The notes under the pieces are model-generated. The model searched no databases and was not told the DNA's origin. It saw only the letters and a program-made list of their open reading frames with translations. A program made the position numbers and the translations under genes. A stretch of DNA of 64,000 nt from contig CM043960.1 in NCBI GenBank assembly GCA_014529385.2, forward strand, positions 125,343,043 through 125,407,042, read 5' to 3'. Source of the DNA: Adiantum capillus-veneris (lineage: Eukaryota; Streptophyta; Polypodiopsida; Polypodiales; Pteridaceae). Positions 46,201-57,689 of the stretch are shown one piece after another; within the stretch, counting starts at the first letter, position 1, and each line of letters opens with the position of its first letter.

Positions 46201-49200
46201 TGAGGTTTCTGGCTCTAGGTCCTTTAGACTTTTATGTTTGTATACACCTGAGGATCCCACATATGAAATCTAGTCAAAATTCTGCACTTAGGTACACCGA
46301 TCGCAATCGTAGTTCTGAGCCCAAATTATACCAAATTTGGCATGCTTGTAGACACTGATGTTGCAAGGCTATCCCCCATGTCTTTTTGCATTTGGATCAC
46401 CAAAATTCAAGATTTTACAGTTTTTGGGTCTGTCAGTCTAGGTGTGTGCTATTTCCCACAAGTTTTCTTCCTAGCTATACCTAACAAAACAATTTGGAGT
46501 TGCCTATCAAAAGTTAGAGCACTTTTAGTGAACTGCACTTGAAACAGCACTCAAAACAGTCTCAGGACCAGAACACAGGAACTTTTGTGCTTGTATCTTG
46601 GCCTCCAGATGGTATTTTTAGCTCAAACTTGAGATTTGGGATGTACTCAAGTAGTTTTACAAACTTATGAATTCAGATACCCCCACTGTGTAGAGGTACA
46701 CCGATCGCGATCGTTGACCCCATGACACAGATTTTGAAGATTTTTGCACAGTAGCTAGCCCTTGATGTCCTGATACCAAGTGTATTTGTATTTTTGAATT
46801 TGGAGATGTTTTGACCAATAAAAACCCAAATGCCAGGTGGTTTTGTGGTTATTGGCCGGATTGTGTAACTGGGACTTTTGACCACTTTCTTTTGCTTTTT
46901 TGACCTTGCTCCTTTTGGAAAATATGTTGCACTAGATGTCAACTACCTATTCATAAATTTTCAATCCAAAATGTCACTTAGGTACACCGATTGGGATCGT
47001 AGTTTCAGCTCCTTTTTGCATGAAATTTTAGGAGTTGATAGACATGGGTATGATTAGTCTATTCCCAAACCCATTTTGCATTTGGATCACAAAAACTTGA
47101 ATTTTCTCAAAATTTTGGTATGAAGGATCAGTGATTAGTGTTTGCCCTATTTGACAACTGTCTTTTGGCTTTTTGACCCTGGTTCTTTTGAGAAAGTTGT
47201 TTGTCTAGTTATCAGCTACCTACTCACCAAGTCTCAACTGAAAATGTCAATATGGTACACCCATGGCGATCGTAGTTTTGAGCCCAAATTGGATGAAACT
47301 TGTGAATATGGTAGACAATGATGTGTACACTCTACTCCCCAAATCTTTTTGAATTTGGACAAGAAAAATTCAAGTTTTTACCAGATCTTGGTCTGCTACA
47401 GTGGTTTTCTGTCTGTCTGCTATTTTTGGCTATTTTGGTCACTTTTTTGAATTTTGAAAACTCCTGGTATCTTATATAACCTAGGTGTATGTGTGGGTAA
47501 AGTCTGGTCAAAATCTGGCACTGAGGTACACCGATCACGATAGTAGTTTGGAGCCCACATTGGATGAAAATTCACCAACTTGTTCGGCTATTTTAAGACT
47601 ACCTGCCAAATCTTTTTGAATTTTGACTCAAAAATGTCAAGAAGTTACAGTTTCTTGGTCTGAAGTGCCTGATTTCTTGAATTTGTCAATTTGACTTGAT
47701 TTTGGTGTTTGTTTTGGGATTGGAAAGCTGTCTGGGGTTGTCCTGTGTAGAGGCTATCCCTCTGTATGGTTTCTTCCCAGTTTTCATGTGTTTTGGTCTA
47801 CTGAAAGTCAATTTCTATGCCAGTTTAGCAACTTTTGATTTGGATCTGTATTCATTGGTTTTGACCAGTTTTTTGAGGTTTCTGGCTCTAGGTCCTTTAG
47901 ACTTTTATGTTTGTATACACCTGAGGATCCCACATATGAAATCTAGTCAAAATTCTGCACTTAGGTACACCGATCGCAATCGTAGTTCTGAGCCCAAATT
48001 ATACCAAATTTGGCATGCTTGTAGACACTGATGTTGCAAGGCTATCCCCCATGTCTTTTTGCATTTGGATCACCAAAATTCAAGATTTTACAGTTTTTGG
48101 GTCTGTCAGTCTAGGTGTGTGCTATTTCCCACAAGTTTTCTTCCTAGCTATACCTAACAAAACAATTTGGAGTTGCCTATCAAAAGTTAGAGCACTTTTA
48201 GTGAACTGCACTTGAAACAGCACTCAAAACAGTCTCAGGACCAGAACACAGGAACTTTTGTGCTTGTATCTTGGCCTCCAGATGGTATTTTTAGCTCAAA
48301 CTTGAGATTTGGGATGTACTCAAGTAGTTTTACAAACTTATGAAATCAGATACCCCCACTGTGTAGAGGTACACCGATCGCGATCGTTGACCCCATGTCA
48401 CAGATTTTGAAGATTTTTGCACAGTAGCTAGCCCTTGATGTCCTGATACCAAGTGTATTTGTATTTTTGAATTTGGAGATGTTTTGACCAATAAAAACCC
48501 AAATGCCAGGTGGTTTTGTGGTTATTGGCCGGATTGTGTAACTGGGACTTTTGACCACTTTCTTTTGCTTTTCTGACCTTGCTCCTTTTGGAAAATATGT
48601 TGCACTAGATGTCAACTACCTATTCATAAATTTTCAATCCAAAATGTCACTTAGGTACACCGATTGGGATCGTAGTTTCAGCTCCTTTTTGCATGAAATT
48701 TTAGGAGTTGATAGACATGGGTATGATTAGTCTATTCCCAAACCCATTTTGCATTTGGATCACAAAAACTTGAATTTTCTCAAAATTTTGGTATGAAGGA
48801 TCAGTGATTAGTGTTTGCCCTATTTGACAACTGTCTTTTGGTTTTTTGACCCTGGTTCTTTTGAGAAAGTTGTTTGTCTAGTTATCAGCTACCTACTCAC
48901 CAAGTCTCAACTGAAAATAACAATATGGTACACCCATGGCGATCGTAGTTTTGAGCCCAAATTGGATGAAACTTGTGAATATGGTAGACAATGATGTGTA
49001 CAGTCTACTCCCCAAATCTTTTTGAATTTGGACAAGAAAAAGTCAAGTTTTTACCAGATCTTGGTCTGCTACAGTGGTTTTCTGTCTGTCTGCTATTTTT
49101 GGCTATTTTGGTCACTTTTTTGAATTTTGAAAACTCCTGGTATCTTATATAACCTAGGTGTATGTGTGGGTAAAGTCTGGTCAAAATCTAGCACTGAGGT

Positions 49201-49908
49201 ACACCGATCGCGATAGTAGTTTGGAGCCCACATTGGATGAAAATTCACCAACTTGTTCGGCTATTTTAAGACTACCTGCCAAATCTTTTTGAATTTTGAC
49301 TCAAAAATGTCAAGAAGTTACAGTTTCTTGGTCTGAAGTGCCTGATTTCTTGAATTTGTCAATTTGACTTGATTTTGGTGTTTGTTTTGGGATTGGAAAG
49401 CTGTCTGGGGTTGTCCTGTGTAGAGGCTATCCCTCTGTATGGTTTCTTCCCAGTTTTCATGTGTTTTGGTCTACTGAAAGTCAATTTCTATGCCAGTTTA
49501 GCAACTTTTGATTTGGATCTGTATTCATTGGTTTTGACCAGTTTTTTGAGGTTTCTGGCTCTAGGTCCTTTAGACTTTTATGTTTGTATACACCTGCGGA
49601 TCCCACATATGAAATCTAGTCAAAATTCTGCACTTAGGTACACCGATCGCAATCGTAGTTCTGAGCCCAAATTATACCAAATTTGGCATGCTTGTAGACA
49701 CTGATGTTGCAAGGCTATCCCCCATGTCTTTTTGCATTTGGATCACCAAAATTCAAGATTTTATAGTTTTTGGGTCTGTCAGTCTAGGTGTGTGCTATTT
49801 CCCACAAGTTTTCTTCCTAGCTATACCTAACAAAACAATTTGGAGTTGCCTATCAAAAGTTAGAGCACTTTTAGTGAACTGTACTTGAAACAGCACTCAA
49901 AACAGTCT

Positions 49909-50698
49909 CAGGACCAGAACACAGGAACTTTTGTGCTTGTATCTTGGCCTCCAGAGGGTATGTTTAGCTCAAACTTGAGATTTGAGATGTACACCGATCG
50001 TGATAGTAGTTTGGAGCCCATATTGGATGAAACTTCACCAACTTGTTCGGCTATTTTAAGACTACTTGCCAAATCTTTTTGAATTTGGACTCAAAAAAGT
50101 CAAGAATTTATAGTTTCTTGGTCTGAAGTGCCCGATTTCTTGAATTTGTCAATTTGACTTGATTTTGGTGTTTGTTTTGGGATTGGAAAGCTGTCTGCGG
50201 TTGTCCTGTGTAGAGGCTATCCCTCTGTATGGTTTGTTCCCAGTTTTGATGTGTTTTGGTCTACTGAAAGTCAATTTCTATGACAGTTTAGCAGTTTTTT
50301 ATTTGGATCTGTATTTAGTGGTTTTGACCAATTTTTGGAGGTTTCTTGCTCTAGGTCCTTTAGACTTTTATGTTGTATACACCTGAGGATCCCACAGATG
50401 AAATCTGGTCAAAATCTGGCACTTAGGTACACCGATCGCGATCGTAGTTCTGAGCTCAAATTAGACCAAATTTGGCATGCTTGTAGACACTGATGTTTCA
50501 AGTCTATCCCTCAAGTCTTTTCGCATTTGGATCACCAAAAGTCAAGATTTTACAGTTTTTGGGTCTGTCAGTCTAGGTGTGTGCTATTGCCCACAAGCTT
50601 TCTTCCTAGCTATACCTAACAAAACAATTTGGAGTTGCCTATCAAAAGTTAGAGCACTTTTAGTGAACTGCACTTGAAACAGCACTCAAAACAGTCTT
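49909..50698. repeat. Second shortened array unit, deletion joined at a palindrome core
   Basis: 'gagatgtac' from the first subunit runs straight into 'accgatcgtgatag' of the fourth. About 885 bp is lost between 'gatgtac' and 'gaggtac', so the join falls at the core motif. Confidence 0.85.
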
Positions 50699-52167
50699 AG
50701 GACCAGAACACAGGAACTTTTGTGCTTGTATCTTGGCCTCCAGAGGGTATGTTTAGCTCAAACTTGAGATTTGGAATGTACTCAAGTAGGTCTACAAACT
50801 TATAAAATCAGATACCCCCACTAGGTACAGGTACACCGATCGCGATCGTTGACCCCATGTCACAGATTTTCAAGATTTTTGCACAGTAGCTAGCCCTTGA
50901 TGTCCTGATACCAAGTGTCTTTGTATTTTTGAATTTGGAGATGTTTTGACCAATAAAAACCCAAATGCCAGGTGGTTTTGTGGTTATTGGCCGGATTGTG
51001 TAACTGGGACTTTTGACCACTTTCTTTTGCTTTTTTGACCTTGCTCCTTTTGGAAAATATGTTGCACTAGATGTCAACTACCTATTCATAAATTTTCAAT
51101 CCAAAATTTCACTTAGGTACACCGATTGGGATCGTAGTTTCAGCTCCTTTTTGCATGAAATTTTAGGAGTTGATAGACATGGGTATGATTAGTCTATTCC
51201 CAAACCCATTTTGCATTTGGATCACAGAAACTTGAATTTTCTCAAAATTTTGGTATGAAGGATCAGTGATCAGTGTTTGCCCTATTTGACAACTGTCTTT
51301 TGGTTTTTTGACCCTGGTTCTTTTGAGAAAGTTGTTTGTCTAGTTATCAGCTACCTACTCACCAAGTCTCAACTGAAAATGTCAATATGGTACACCCATG
51401 GCGATCGTAGTTTTGAGCCCAAATTGGATGAAACTTGTGAATATGGTAGACAATGATGTGTACAGTCTACTCCCCAAATCTTTTTGAATTTGGACAAGAA
51501 AAAGTCAAGTTTTTACCAGATCTTGGTCTGCTACAGTGGTTTTCTGTTTGTCTGCTATTTTTGGCTATTTTGGTCACTTTTTTAAATTTTGAAAACTCCT
51601 GGTATCTTGTATGACCTAGGTGTATGTGTGGGTCTTTAAAGTCTGGTCAAAATCTGGCACTGAGGTACATCGATCGCGATCGTAGTTTGGAGCCCAAATT
51701 GGATGAAACTTCACCAACTTGTTCACTAGGCTATTTAAAGACTACCCGCCAAATCTTTTTGAATTTTGACTCAAAAATGTCAAGAATTTACAGTTTCTTG
51801 GTCTGAAGTGCCTGATTTCTTGGATCTGTCAATTTGACTTAATTTTGGTGTTTGTTTTGGGATTTGAAAGCTCTCTGGGGTTGTCCTGTGTAGAGGCTAT
51901 TCCTCTGTATGGTTTCTTCCCAGTTTTGATGTGTTTTGGTCTGCTGAAAGTCAATTTCTATGCCAGTTTAGCAGTTTTTGATTTGGATCTGTATTCAGTG
52001 GTTTTGACCATTTTTTTGAGGTTTCTAGCTCTAGGTCCTTTCGACTTTTATGTTTGTATACACCTAAGGATCCCACAAATGAAATCTGTTCAAAATCTGG
52101 CACTTAGGTACACCGATCGCGATCGTAGTTCAGAGCCCAAATTAGACCAAATTTGGCATGCTTGTAG

Positions 52168-52245
52168 ACACTGATGTTGCAAGGCTATCCCCCAAGACAC
52201 TGATGCTTGTAGACACTGATGTTTCAAGGCTATCCCCCAAGTCTT
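52168..52245. repeat. Local duplication inside an array unit
   Basis: The phrase 'gcttgtagacactgatgtt.caaggctatccccc' occurs twice within about 55 bp, only in this unit. A smaller 13-bp duplication of CGCGATCGTAGTT occurs at about 53835-53862. Confidence 0.85.
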
Positions 52246-54160
52246 TTTGCATTTGGATCACCAAAAGTGTCGGTTTTACAGTTTTGGGTCTATCAGTCTA
52301 GGTGTGTGCTATTGCCCACAAGCTTTCTTCCTAGCTATACCTGACTCAATTTGGAGTTGCCTATCAAAAGTTAGAGCACTTTTAGTGAACTGCACTTGAA
52401 ACAGCACTCAAAATAGTCTCAGGACCAGAACACAGGAGCTTTTGTGCTTGTATCTTGGCCTCCGGAGGTTATTTTTAGCTCAAATTTGAGATTTGGGATG
52501 TACTCAAGTAGGTGTACAAACTTATGAAATCAGATACCCCCACTGTGTAGAGAGGTACACCGATCGCGATCGTTGACCCCATGTCACAGATTTTGAAGAT
52601 TTTTGCACAGTAGCTAGCCCTTGATGTCCTGATACCAAGTGTCTTTGTATTTTTGAATTTGGAGATGTTTTGACCAATAAAAACCCAAATGCCACGTGGT
52701 TTTGTGGTTATTGGCCGGATTGTGTAACTGGGACTTTTCTCCACTTTCTTTTGCTTTTTTGACGTTGCTCCTTTTGGAAAATATGTTGCACTAGATGTCA
52801 GCTACCTACTCATAAATTTTCAATCCAAAATGTCACTTAGGTACACCGATCGCGATCGTAGTTTGAGCTCCTTTTTGCATGAAATTTTAGGAGTTGATAG
52901 ACATGGGTATGATTAGTCTATTCCCAAACCCACTTTGCATTTGGATCACAAAAACTTGAATTTTCTCAAAATTTTGGTATGAAGGATCAGTGATCAGTGT
53001 TTGCCCTATTTGACAACTGTCTTTTGGTTTTTTGACCCTGGTTCTTTTGAGAAAGTTGTTAGTCTAGTTATCAGCTACCTACTCACCGAGTCTCAACTCA
53101 AAATGTCAATATGGTACACCCATCGCGATCGTAGTTTTGAGCCCAAATTGGATGAAACTTGTGGATATGGTAGACAATGATGTGTACAGTCTACTCCCCA
53201 AATCTTTTTGAATTTGGACAAGAAAAAGTCAAGTTTTTACCAGATCTTTGTCTGCTACAGTGGTTTTCTATCTAGTTGCTGTTTTTGGATATTTTGGTCA
53301 CTTTTTTGAATTTTGAAAACTCCTTGTATCTTATATAACCTAGCTGTATGTGTGGGTAAAATCTGGTCAAAATCTAGCGCTGAGGTACACCGATCGCGAT
53401 CGTAGTTTGGAGCCCAAATTGGATGAAACTTCACCAGCTTGTTCACTAGGCTATTTTAAGACTACCTGCGAAATCTTTTTGAATTTTGACTCAAAAAAGT
53501 CAAGAATTTACAGTTTCTTGGTCTGAAGTGCGTGATTTCCTGAATTTGTCAATTTGACTTGATTTTGGTGTTTGTTTTGGGATTTGAAAGCTGTCTGGGG
53601 TTGTCCTGTGTAGAGGCTATCCCTCTGTATGGTTTCTTCCCAGTTTTGATGTGTTTTGGTCTACTGAAAGTCAATTTCTATGCCAGTTTAGCAGTTTTTG
53701 ATTTGGATCTGTATTCAGTGGTTTTTATCAGTTTTTTGAGGTTTCTGGCTCTAGGTCCTTTAGACTTTTATGTTGTATACACCTAAGGATCCACAGATGA
53801 AATCTGGTCAAAATCTGGCACTTAGGTACACCGATCGCGATCGTAGTTCGCGATCGTAGTTCTGAGCCCAAATTAGACCAAATTTGGCATGCTTGTAGAC
53901 ACTGATGTTTTAAGGCTATCCCCCAAGTCTTTTTGCATTTGGATCACCAAAAGTCAAGATTTTACAGTTTCTGGGTCTGTCAGGCGAGTTTTACCCAAGT
54001 GGCCTGATTTCCTTGATTTTTGATGTTTTTGGGTGTGGTTGCTTTAGACAAACTTGTTTAGAATCTTATCAGGAAGGCACATGTCAAATATTGTACAATT
54101 CTGGCATTGAGGTACACCGATCGCAACCGTAGTATCTGGGCCAAATCTGATGAAATTTTG

Positions 54161-54660
54161 TCTGCTCCCTCTGACAAGTGTTTCCCAGTGTTTGGTTCTA
54201 CCACTTTGTGATTTGAATTAATTTCAGCTCTGTTTGGTCAGATTTTCAAAATTTCAGAGTCTTATGGCCTTTTGCCAAAGTTATGGTTTTTTGGTTTCTC
54301 GACTCTAACTTTTACCGCAAATCTGACTGGAATGTGATTTACTTATCCTACTCCTAAGTACAGAAATGAAAGAACATAAGAAAATGAATCAAACAAAACA
54401 AACAGGATAAAAAACGGATGATGGATCAGTACTCAATCGATACAAAGAAATTTGAAGAGAAAAAATGCTTAAAGCAACCTCACTCACAACTCCCTATATC
54501 TCTCAAGAGTAGATCTAGCCAGTCCCCCAACCCTAGACTCCACTAAACACTAAACCCTTGTCTAGATGCTTCACTGAAATGTAAATGGAATGGAAATTAT
54601 CTTTTGGAACAATAAGAAAACTCTGAATACGCACTCGGTCACTCATCACCTAAGATTCAT
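54161..54660 (-). other. E5 leader next to the PBS, no gene seen
   Basis: About 0.5 kb between PBS and array. The part nearest the array (54161-54320) still resembles a diverged subunit; the rest is A-rich. No coding is supported. Confidence 0.6.
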
Positions 54661-54678
54661 TCCCCGACAACGGCGCCA
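54661..54678 (-). other. E5 primer binding site (tRNA-Asp type)
   Basis: TGGCGCCGTTGTCGGGGA on the minus strand, one base inside the 5' LTR. It differs by one base (T for C) from the tRNA-Asp complement seen in E4. Confidence 0.9.
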
Positions 54679-54679
54679 A

Positions 54680-55602
54680 TGTTTGCGGGTCACCGCGACA
54701 GACGTCCATAGCATAGCTCTCAAGCATCAACATAAAATTATCGATATAGGGGAAGCGACTCGGATGAGGCATGGAAACTCACTAGGGTGTCAATCCTAAT
54801 GAAGTGAACTCAAAGAGATGCAACTACTAACTCTACAAGAAAATCAATCACACTAAAGCCAAGTAATCTGCCTATGTCCTTCTACTCAGCTCTACAGTCA
54901 TCACGCCCGTTCACCATGCAAATCATATCGGAATCGCACGAAACTTGAAGGGAAGCTACAGGGGACTATCAGGAACATATCCTATCACTGTGACAGCATT
55001 CTAGGAAGGTACAATGATAGTGATCGTTCATCCCACAGTACGCAAAAACAGTAAACGAATGATCCTAAAGGGTCGTTTTTAGGTCCCTAAAGCCTCTCCT
55101 AGGATCAAAACAACATAAAATACGCATATAAACACTCAAAACAGCGATTTAAGGCCTAAACGGATGCGTTTGAAATCTTCACCGAATCTTGAATGCTGAC
55201 ACTTGAATGAAAGAGCAGAGTAAGAGGAACACAATGCAAGAAACAAAATTGAATTTGGATTACCGTAGCCACAGAAGCGATGATTACAAGTTTAAGCAAA
55301 GAGGCAGCTCTCTGTGCGTAACGCAATAGTTACTTATCTTCAAAAAATAATCTCCCTTTCCCACTAACCTTAGTGTATTATATACCTAGGGATTTCCAAA
55401 GTGGCCGGCGGCCAACTTCTCATGGACCTTTACATACATCATTGGAAAAATTACATCTTTGACTTAGACTTGACATTGGCTTTTACAGGGTTTGATGTAT
55501 TAAACATCGGAAAAATAATGTGACCACATCAAAACTTTGGCCGGCTGACTCAACGGCGCCTTGGCTATGTGGGCACTTGTATGCTGTTATCACCTCCAAA
55601 CA
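54680..55602 (-). repeat. E5 5' LTR
   Basis: 923 bp, TG to CA, uninterrupted. It contains the empty target of E4 near 55313-55325. Compared with the split 3' LTR it lacks 13 bp and 2 bp at two sites and has roughly 4% substitutions by eye. Confidence 0.95.
55375..55386 (-). promoter_or_regulatory. E5 5' LTR TATA-like element
   Basis: GGTATATAATAC on the minus strand, about 220 bp from the LTR start, also kept in the 3' LTR (about 23908-23919). A plausible core promoter. Confidence 0.5.
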
Positions 55603-55607
55603 GCCTC

Positions 55608-56298
55608 TCATACACATCAATGTAATGATTTGCACACACAATTTATACAAAACTACCATTCCACAAGCATCTAGGCATCCTATTTGATTACAATTTCATC
55701 CCAATTTTATCAAATTAGGCATAAATTCCATCAATTAGGCACACACACCTAATGTTAGCAATGATTTAGCAACTCAATGGGATCAACTTAATCAATCAGA
55801 AATTGAACGGAGTAGGTCAATCCACTTACAATTGATTGCTTGCTCGCTTAGTCCTTGCTCCTCGTGTAGACACTCCATTGCACACACATGTGTGCAACTC
55901 CGATTCGGTCCAAAATTGATCAAAAAATTGACCAAAATCAACACTCAATCACATGATTAGGCATAGATTAGAGCATTTAAGAGTGATGATCCTCCTCAAT
56001 TAAGGGGATTTAGCATACATTCCAAATCAAAATAAGTGGTTAGGTTAGCACAATTAGCATGGAATTAATACAATTAGCACGAAATTAGCATGAATGGGAT
56101 GCAAAATTAGTGAAGGTTAGTGAAAAATTAGCAAAATCAAAAGAGAATTTAGGGGTTTTGGGGTGAAATGACTCTATACACATCTAATTAAACCTAATTA
56201 CACTACACACAAATCAAATCCTACCTAATTACAAGAAATCGGTAATCAAATTACTCTTATCTTTTGCAACCTCAACTCCACTAGCTTAGGCAACCCAT
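55608..56298 (-). other. AT-rich internal or leader DNA of an older element
   Basis: No gene is seen. It lies between the E5 target duplication and a tRNA-Asp-like primer site at 56299-56316. Repeated phrases such as 'attaggcacacacacctaa' link it to 8700-9110, its neighbour before E5 inserted. Confidence 0.5.
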
Positions 56299-57213
56299 TC
56301 CCCGGCAATGGCACCAATGTTGGAGGCTCGCCATAGCATAGGCAATCTTCCACAAAATCTATCAATCCGGAGAGAGAGAGATAGCATGAGGCATCACACA
56401 AAGAATGTGTGAGAGCGTCATCGGATGCAAAGATTGAAAGGATTCAAGAGCGTGCATCCTCCAATGCAATTAGAAATCATCCCAAATCAACTAATGCTAA
56501 TCGCACATCAAGCATCAATACAAGCAATCATCTACACACATCAAGCAACGTAGTGAAACACACTAATCTTGGAGTCTCTCAAGCACAACTCTAATTACAT
56601 GCATTGACGATTAAGCACACAAGATCGCATTCAAGTCGGCCACCCCAACCATGCTAATCATGGTGTCCAAATCAAGTCACACATAATCAAATTAAGCTCA
56701 AGGCTTCTTAAACCTACACACACACAAGCACACCATTAGAGGAAAACTCTAATCCCTCAATCACGAGTACGCCCACTCCACTTAATCGAGAGAGTTACAT
56801 AAGGACTCCACTAATCGGAGTAGCTTCGCATAAGTAAGAGTTAGATTAGAAAATATCAACACTTCAAAACAATGAAGGAAAGTAGAGAAACATGATTGAC
56901 AACATAATGAAGACTAGATTAATTAAGAGAGGATTACACTAATTACATGTGATTAGCACTAACCTTCTAAGCATGGGCATTAAGCTCAAAGGCTAGGCCA
57001 TCAAGAGCTACTCTAGAGAGAGAGTTCTCAAAAGGACCACTCCAGAATGACCTCTCATTAAGCATAGGACTCTTTTATAGCTTTGGGCCTCAAACCCTTC
57101 AACTATGGGATAAAGTGAGCTCTCTAGCCTAGACTCATACAACTTTGGAACTCCTAAATGAGCCCAAGCCCTTACAATGAAAAGTAAATATTGTGCATTG
57201 TGGCACATCCACA
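56299..57213 (-). mobile_element. E6: PBS and probable 5' LTR of an older tRNA-Asp-primed element (partial)
   Basis: TGGTGCCATTGCCGGGGA on the minus strand (56299-56316) is a two-mismatch version of the tRNA-Asp primer site. One base later an LTR-like TGTTGGAGGCTCG edge starts at 56318. Scattered phrases match the E5 LTR start (catagcatag, atgaggcat). A minus-strand TATAAAAG lies at 57072-57079. The outer edge is probably near 57213 (cacatccaca), where homology to a gag gene begins. The partner LTR is not in the window, so the edges are inferred. Confidence 0.55.
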
Positions 57214-57689
57214 GCTTGGTGCATAATTGGTGTAGTCTTTGTTAGCCGTTGCTGACAATCTCGCACCTCCTCATGCAGGCAATCCATTAACTTACACAAT
57301 TTCTGAAAACTGGCATTTTCTACAGCAGTTACCTTGATTAACTTTCCCCAAAGGGCTTCGAACTCCCACTCGAACGCTTGAAAATTTCCCTCCAAGCTTT
57401 GCTTTAATCTGTCTAGCTTCCGCTTTACTTCATCTAGCTGCGCATCCGCTACGAATCTCCTTCGAAAAGCCGCCTCTAGGGCTTCACAATCTCCCTTTTC
57501 TTCTGCACCAAGGCTATCAAACCATAGCTTTGCTTTACCACGAACCAGGAGCGGGAACACCTGTACCGCACCATCTTCTCTTGATAAACCGCTTTCCAAC
57601 ACGAACAATCCGTAGTCTTGAAGCCAAGTTTCCGCATCTTCAACCCCAGTGAAAATGGGAAATCCTGTCCAAGCCATCACTAGCAGCAC
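57214..57689 (-). pseudogene. Gypsy-type Gag fragment
   Basis: A minus-strand frame beginning near 57689 with FPIFTGVEDAETWLQDYGLFV, then VFPLLVRGKAKLWFDSL, EALEAAFRRRFV and KLDRLKQSLEGNFQAFEWEFEALW. These are landmarks of the retrotransposon gag domain of Ty3/gypsy elements. The frame runs on past 57213 into DNA that looks like the E6 LTR, so the gag was probably cut by that insertion. No protease or pol follows. Confidence 0.7.

Larger units (their letters stand above)
30457..54160. repeat. Higher-order tandem array, unit about 1674 bp with five subunits
   Basis: Units can be phased on the phrase 'aggaccagaacacaggaac'. They start near 30457 (interrupted by E3), 37315, 38990, 40664, 42335, 43217, 44891, 46564, 48236, 49909, 50699 and 52423. 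Most are 1671-1675 bp. The units at 42335 and 49909 are shortened to about 882 and 790 bp. Each full unit has five subunits spaced about 285, 275, 270, 443 and 402 bp apart, each centred on a GGTACACCGATCGCGATCG-type core. The right edge (53980-54160) is diverged and truncated. The array lies wholly between the PBS and gag of E5. Confidence 0.93.
9116..55602 (-). mobile_element. E5: giant non-autonomous Gag-protease LTR element with tandem array in its leader
   Basis: The LTRs are 9116-9754 plus 23850-24148 (3' LTR, split by E4) and 54680-55602 (5' LTR). They begin TG and end CA and are flanked by the 5-bp duplication gcctc (9111-9115, 55603-55607). A tRNA-Asp type primer site adjoins the 5' LTR (54661-54678) and a polypurine tract adjoins the 3' LTR (24149-24161). 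On the minus strand the order is LTR, PBS, tandem array, Gag, retropepsin, Trp-rich tail, PPT, LTR. No RT, RNase H or integrase motif is visible. Removing E4 with E2 and E3 leaves about 27.2 kb, very large for an LTR element. Such Gag-only elements are known in plants (TR-GAG); the partner supplying enzymes is not in view. Confidence 0.9.

Noticed and set aside
36775-53786. A recurring open frame of 75-111 codons (starting MILVFVLG) on the plus strand and one of 89 codons on the minus strand (starting MTSSATYF) in almost every array unit
   Set aside because: They recur only because the DNA repeats. They have no known domain, vary in length through stops, and some lie antisense to the element. 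I see no sign of selection on the protein.
30580-54130. Palindromic core as the cyanobacterial HIP1 octamer or a bacterial origin motif
   Set aside because: The GCGATCGC-like string is similar, but it is confined to a tandem array in eukaryotic retroelement DNA.
30457-54160. CRISPR array
   Set aside because: Repeats are about 270-1674 bp with no short direct repeat and spacer pattern and no cas genes; the setting is a plant retroelement.
30457-54160. Centromeric satellite
   Set aside because: Higher-order structure is suggestive, but the array is bounded by the PBS and gag of one element; nothing in the sequence shows centromere function.
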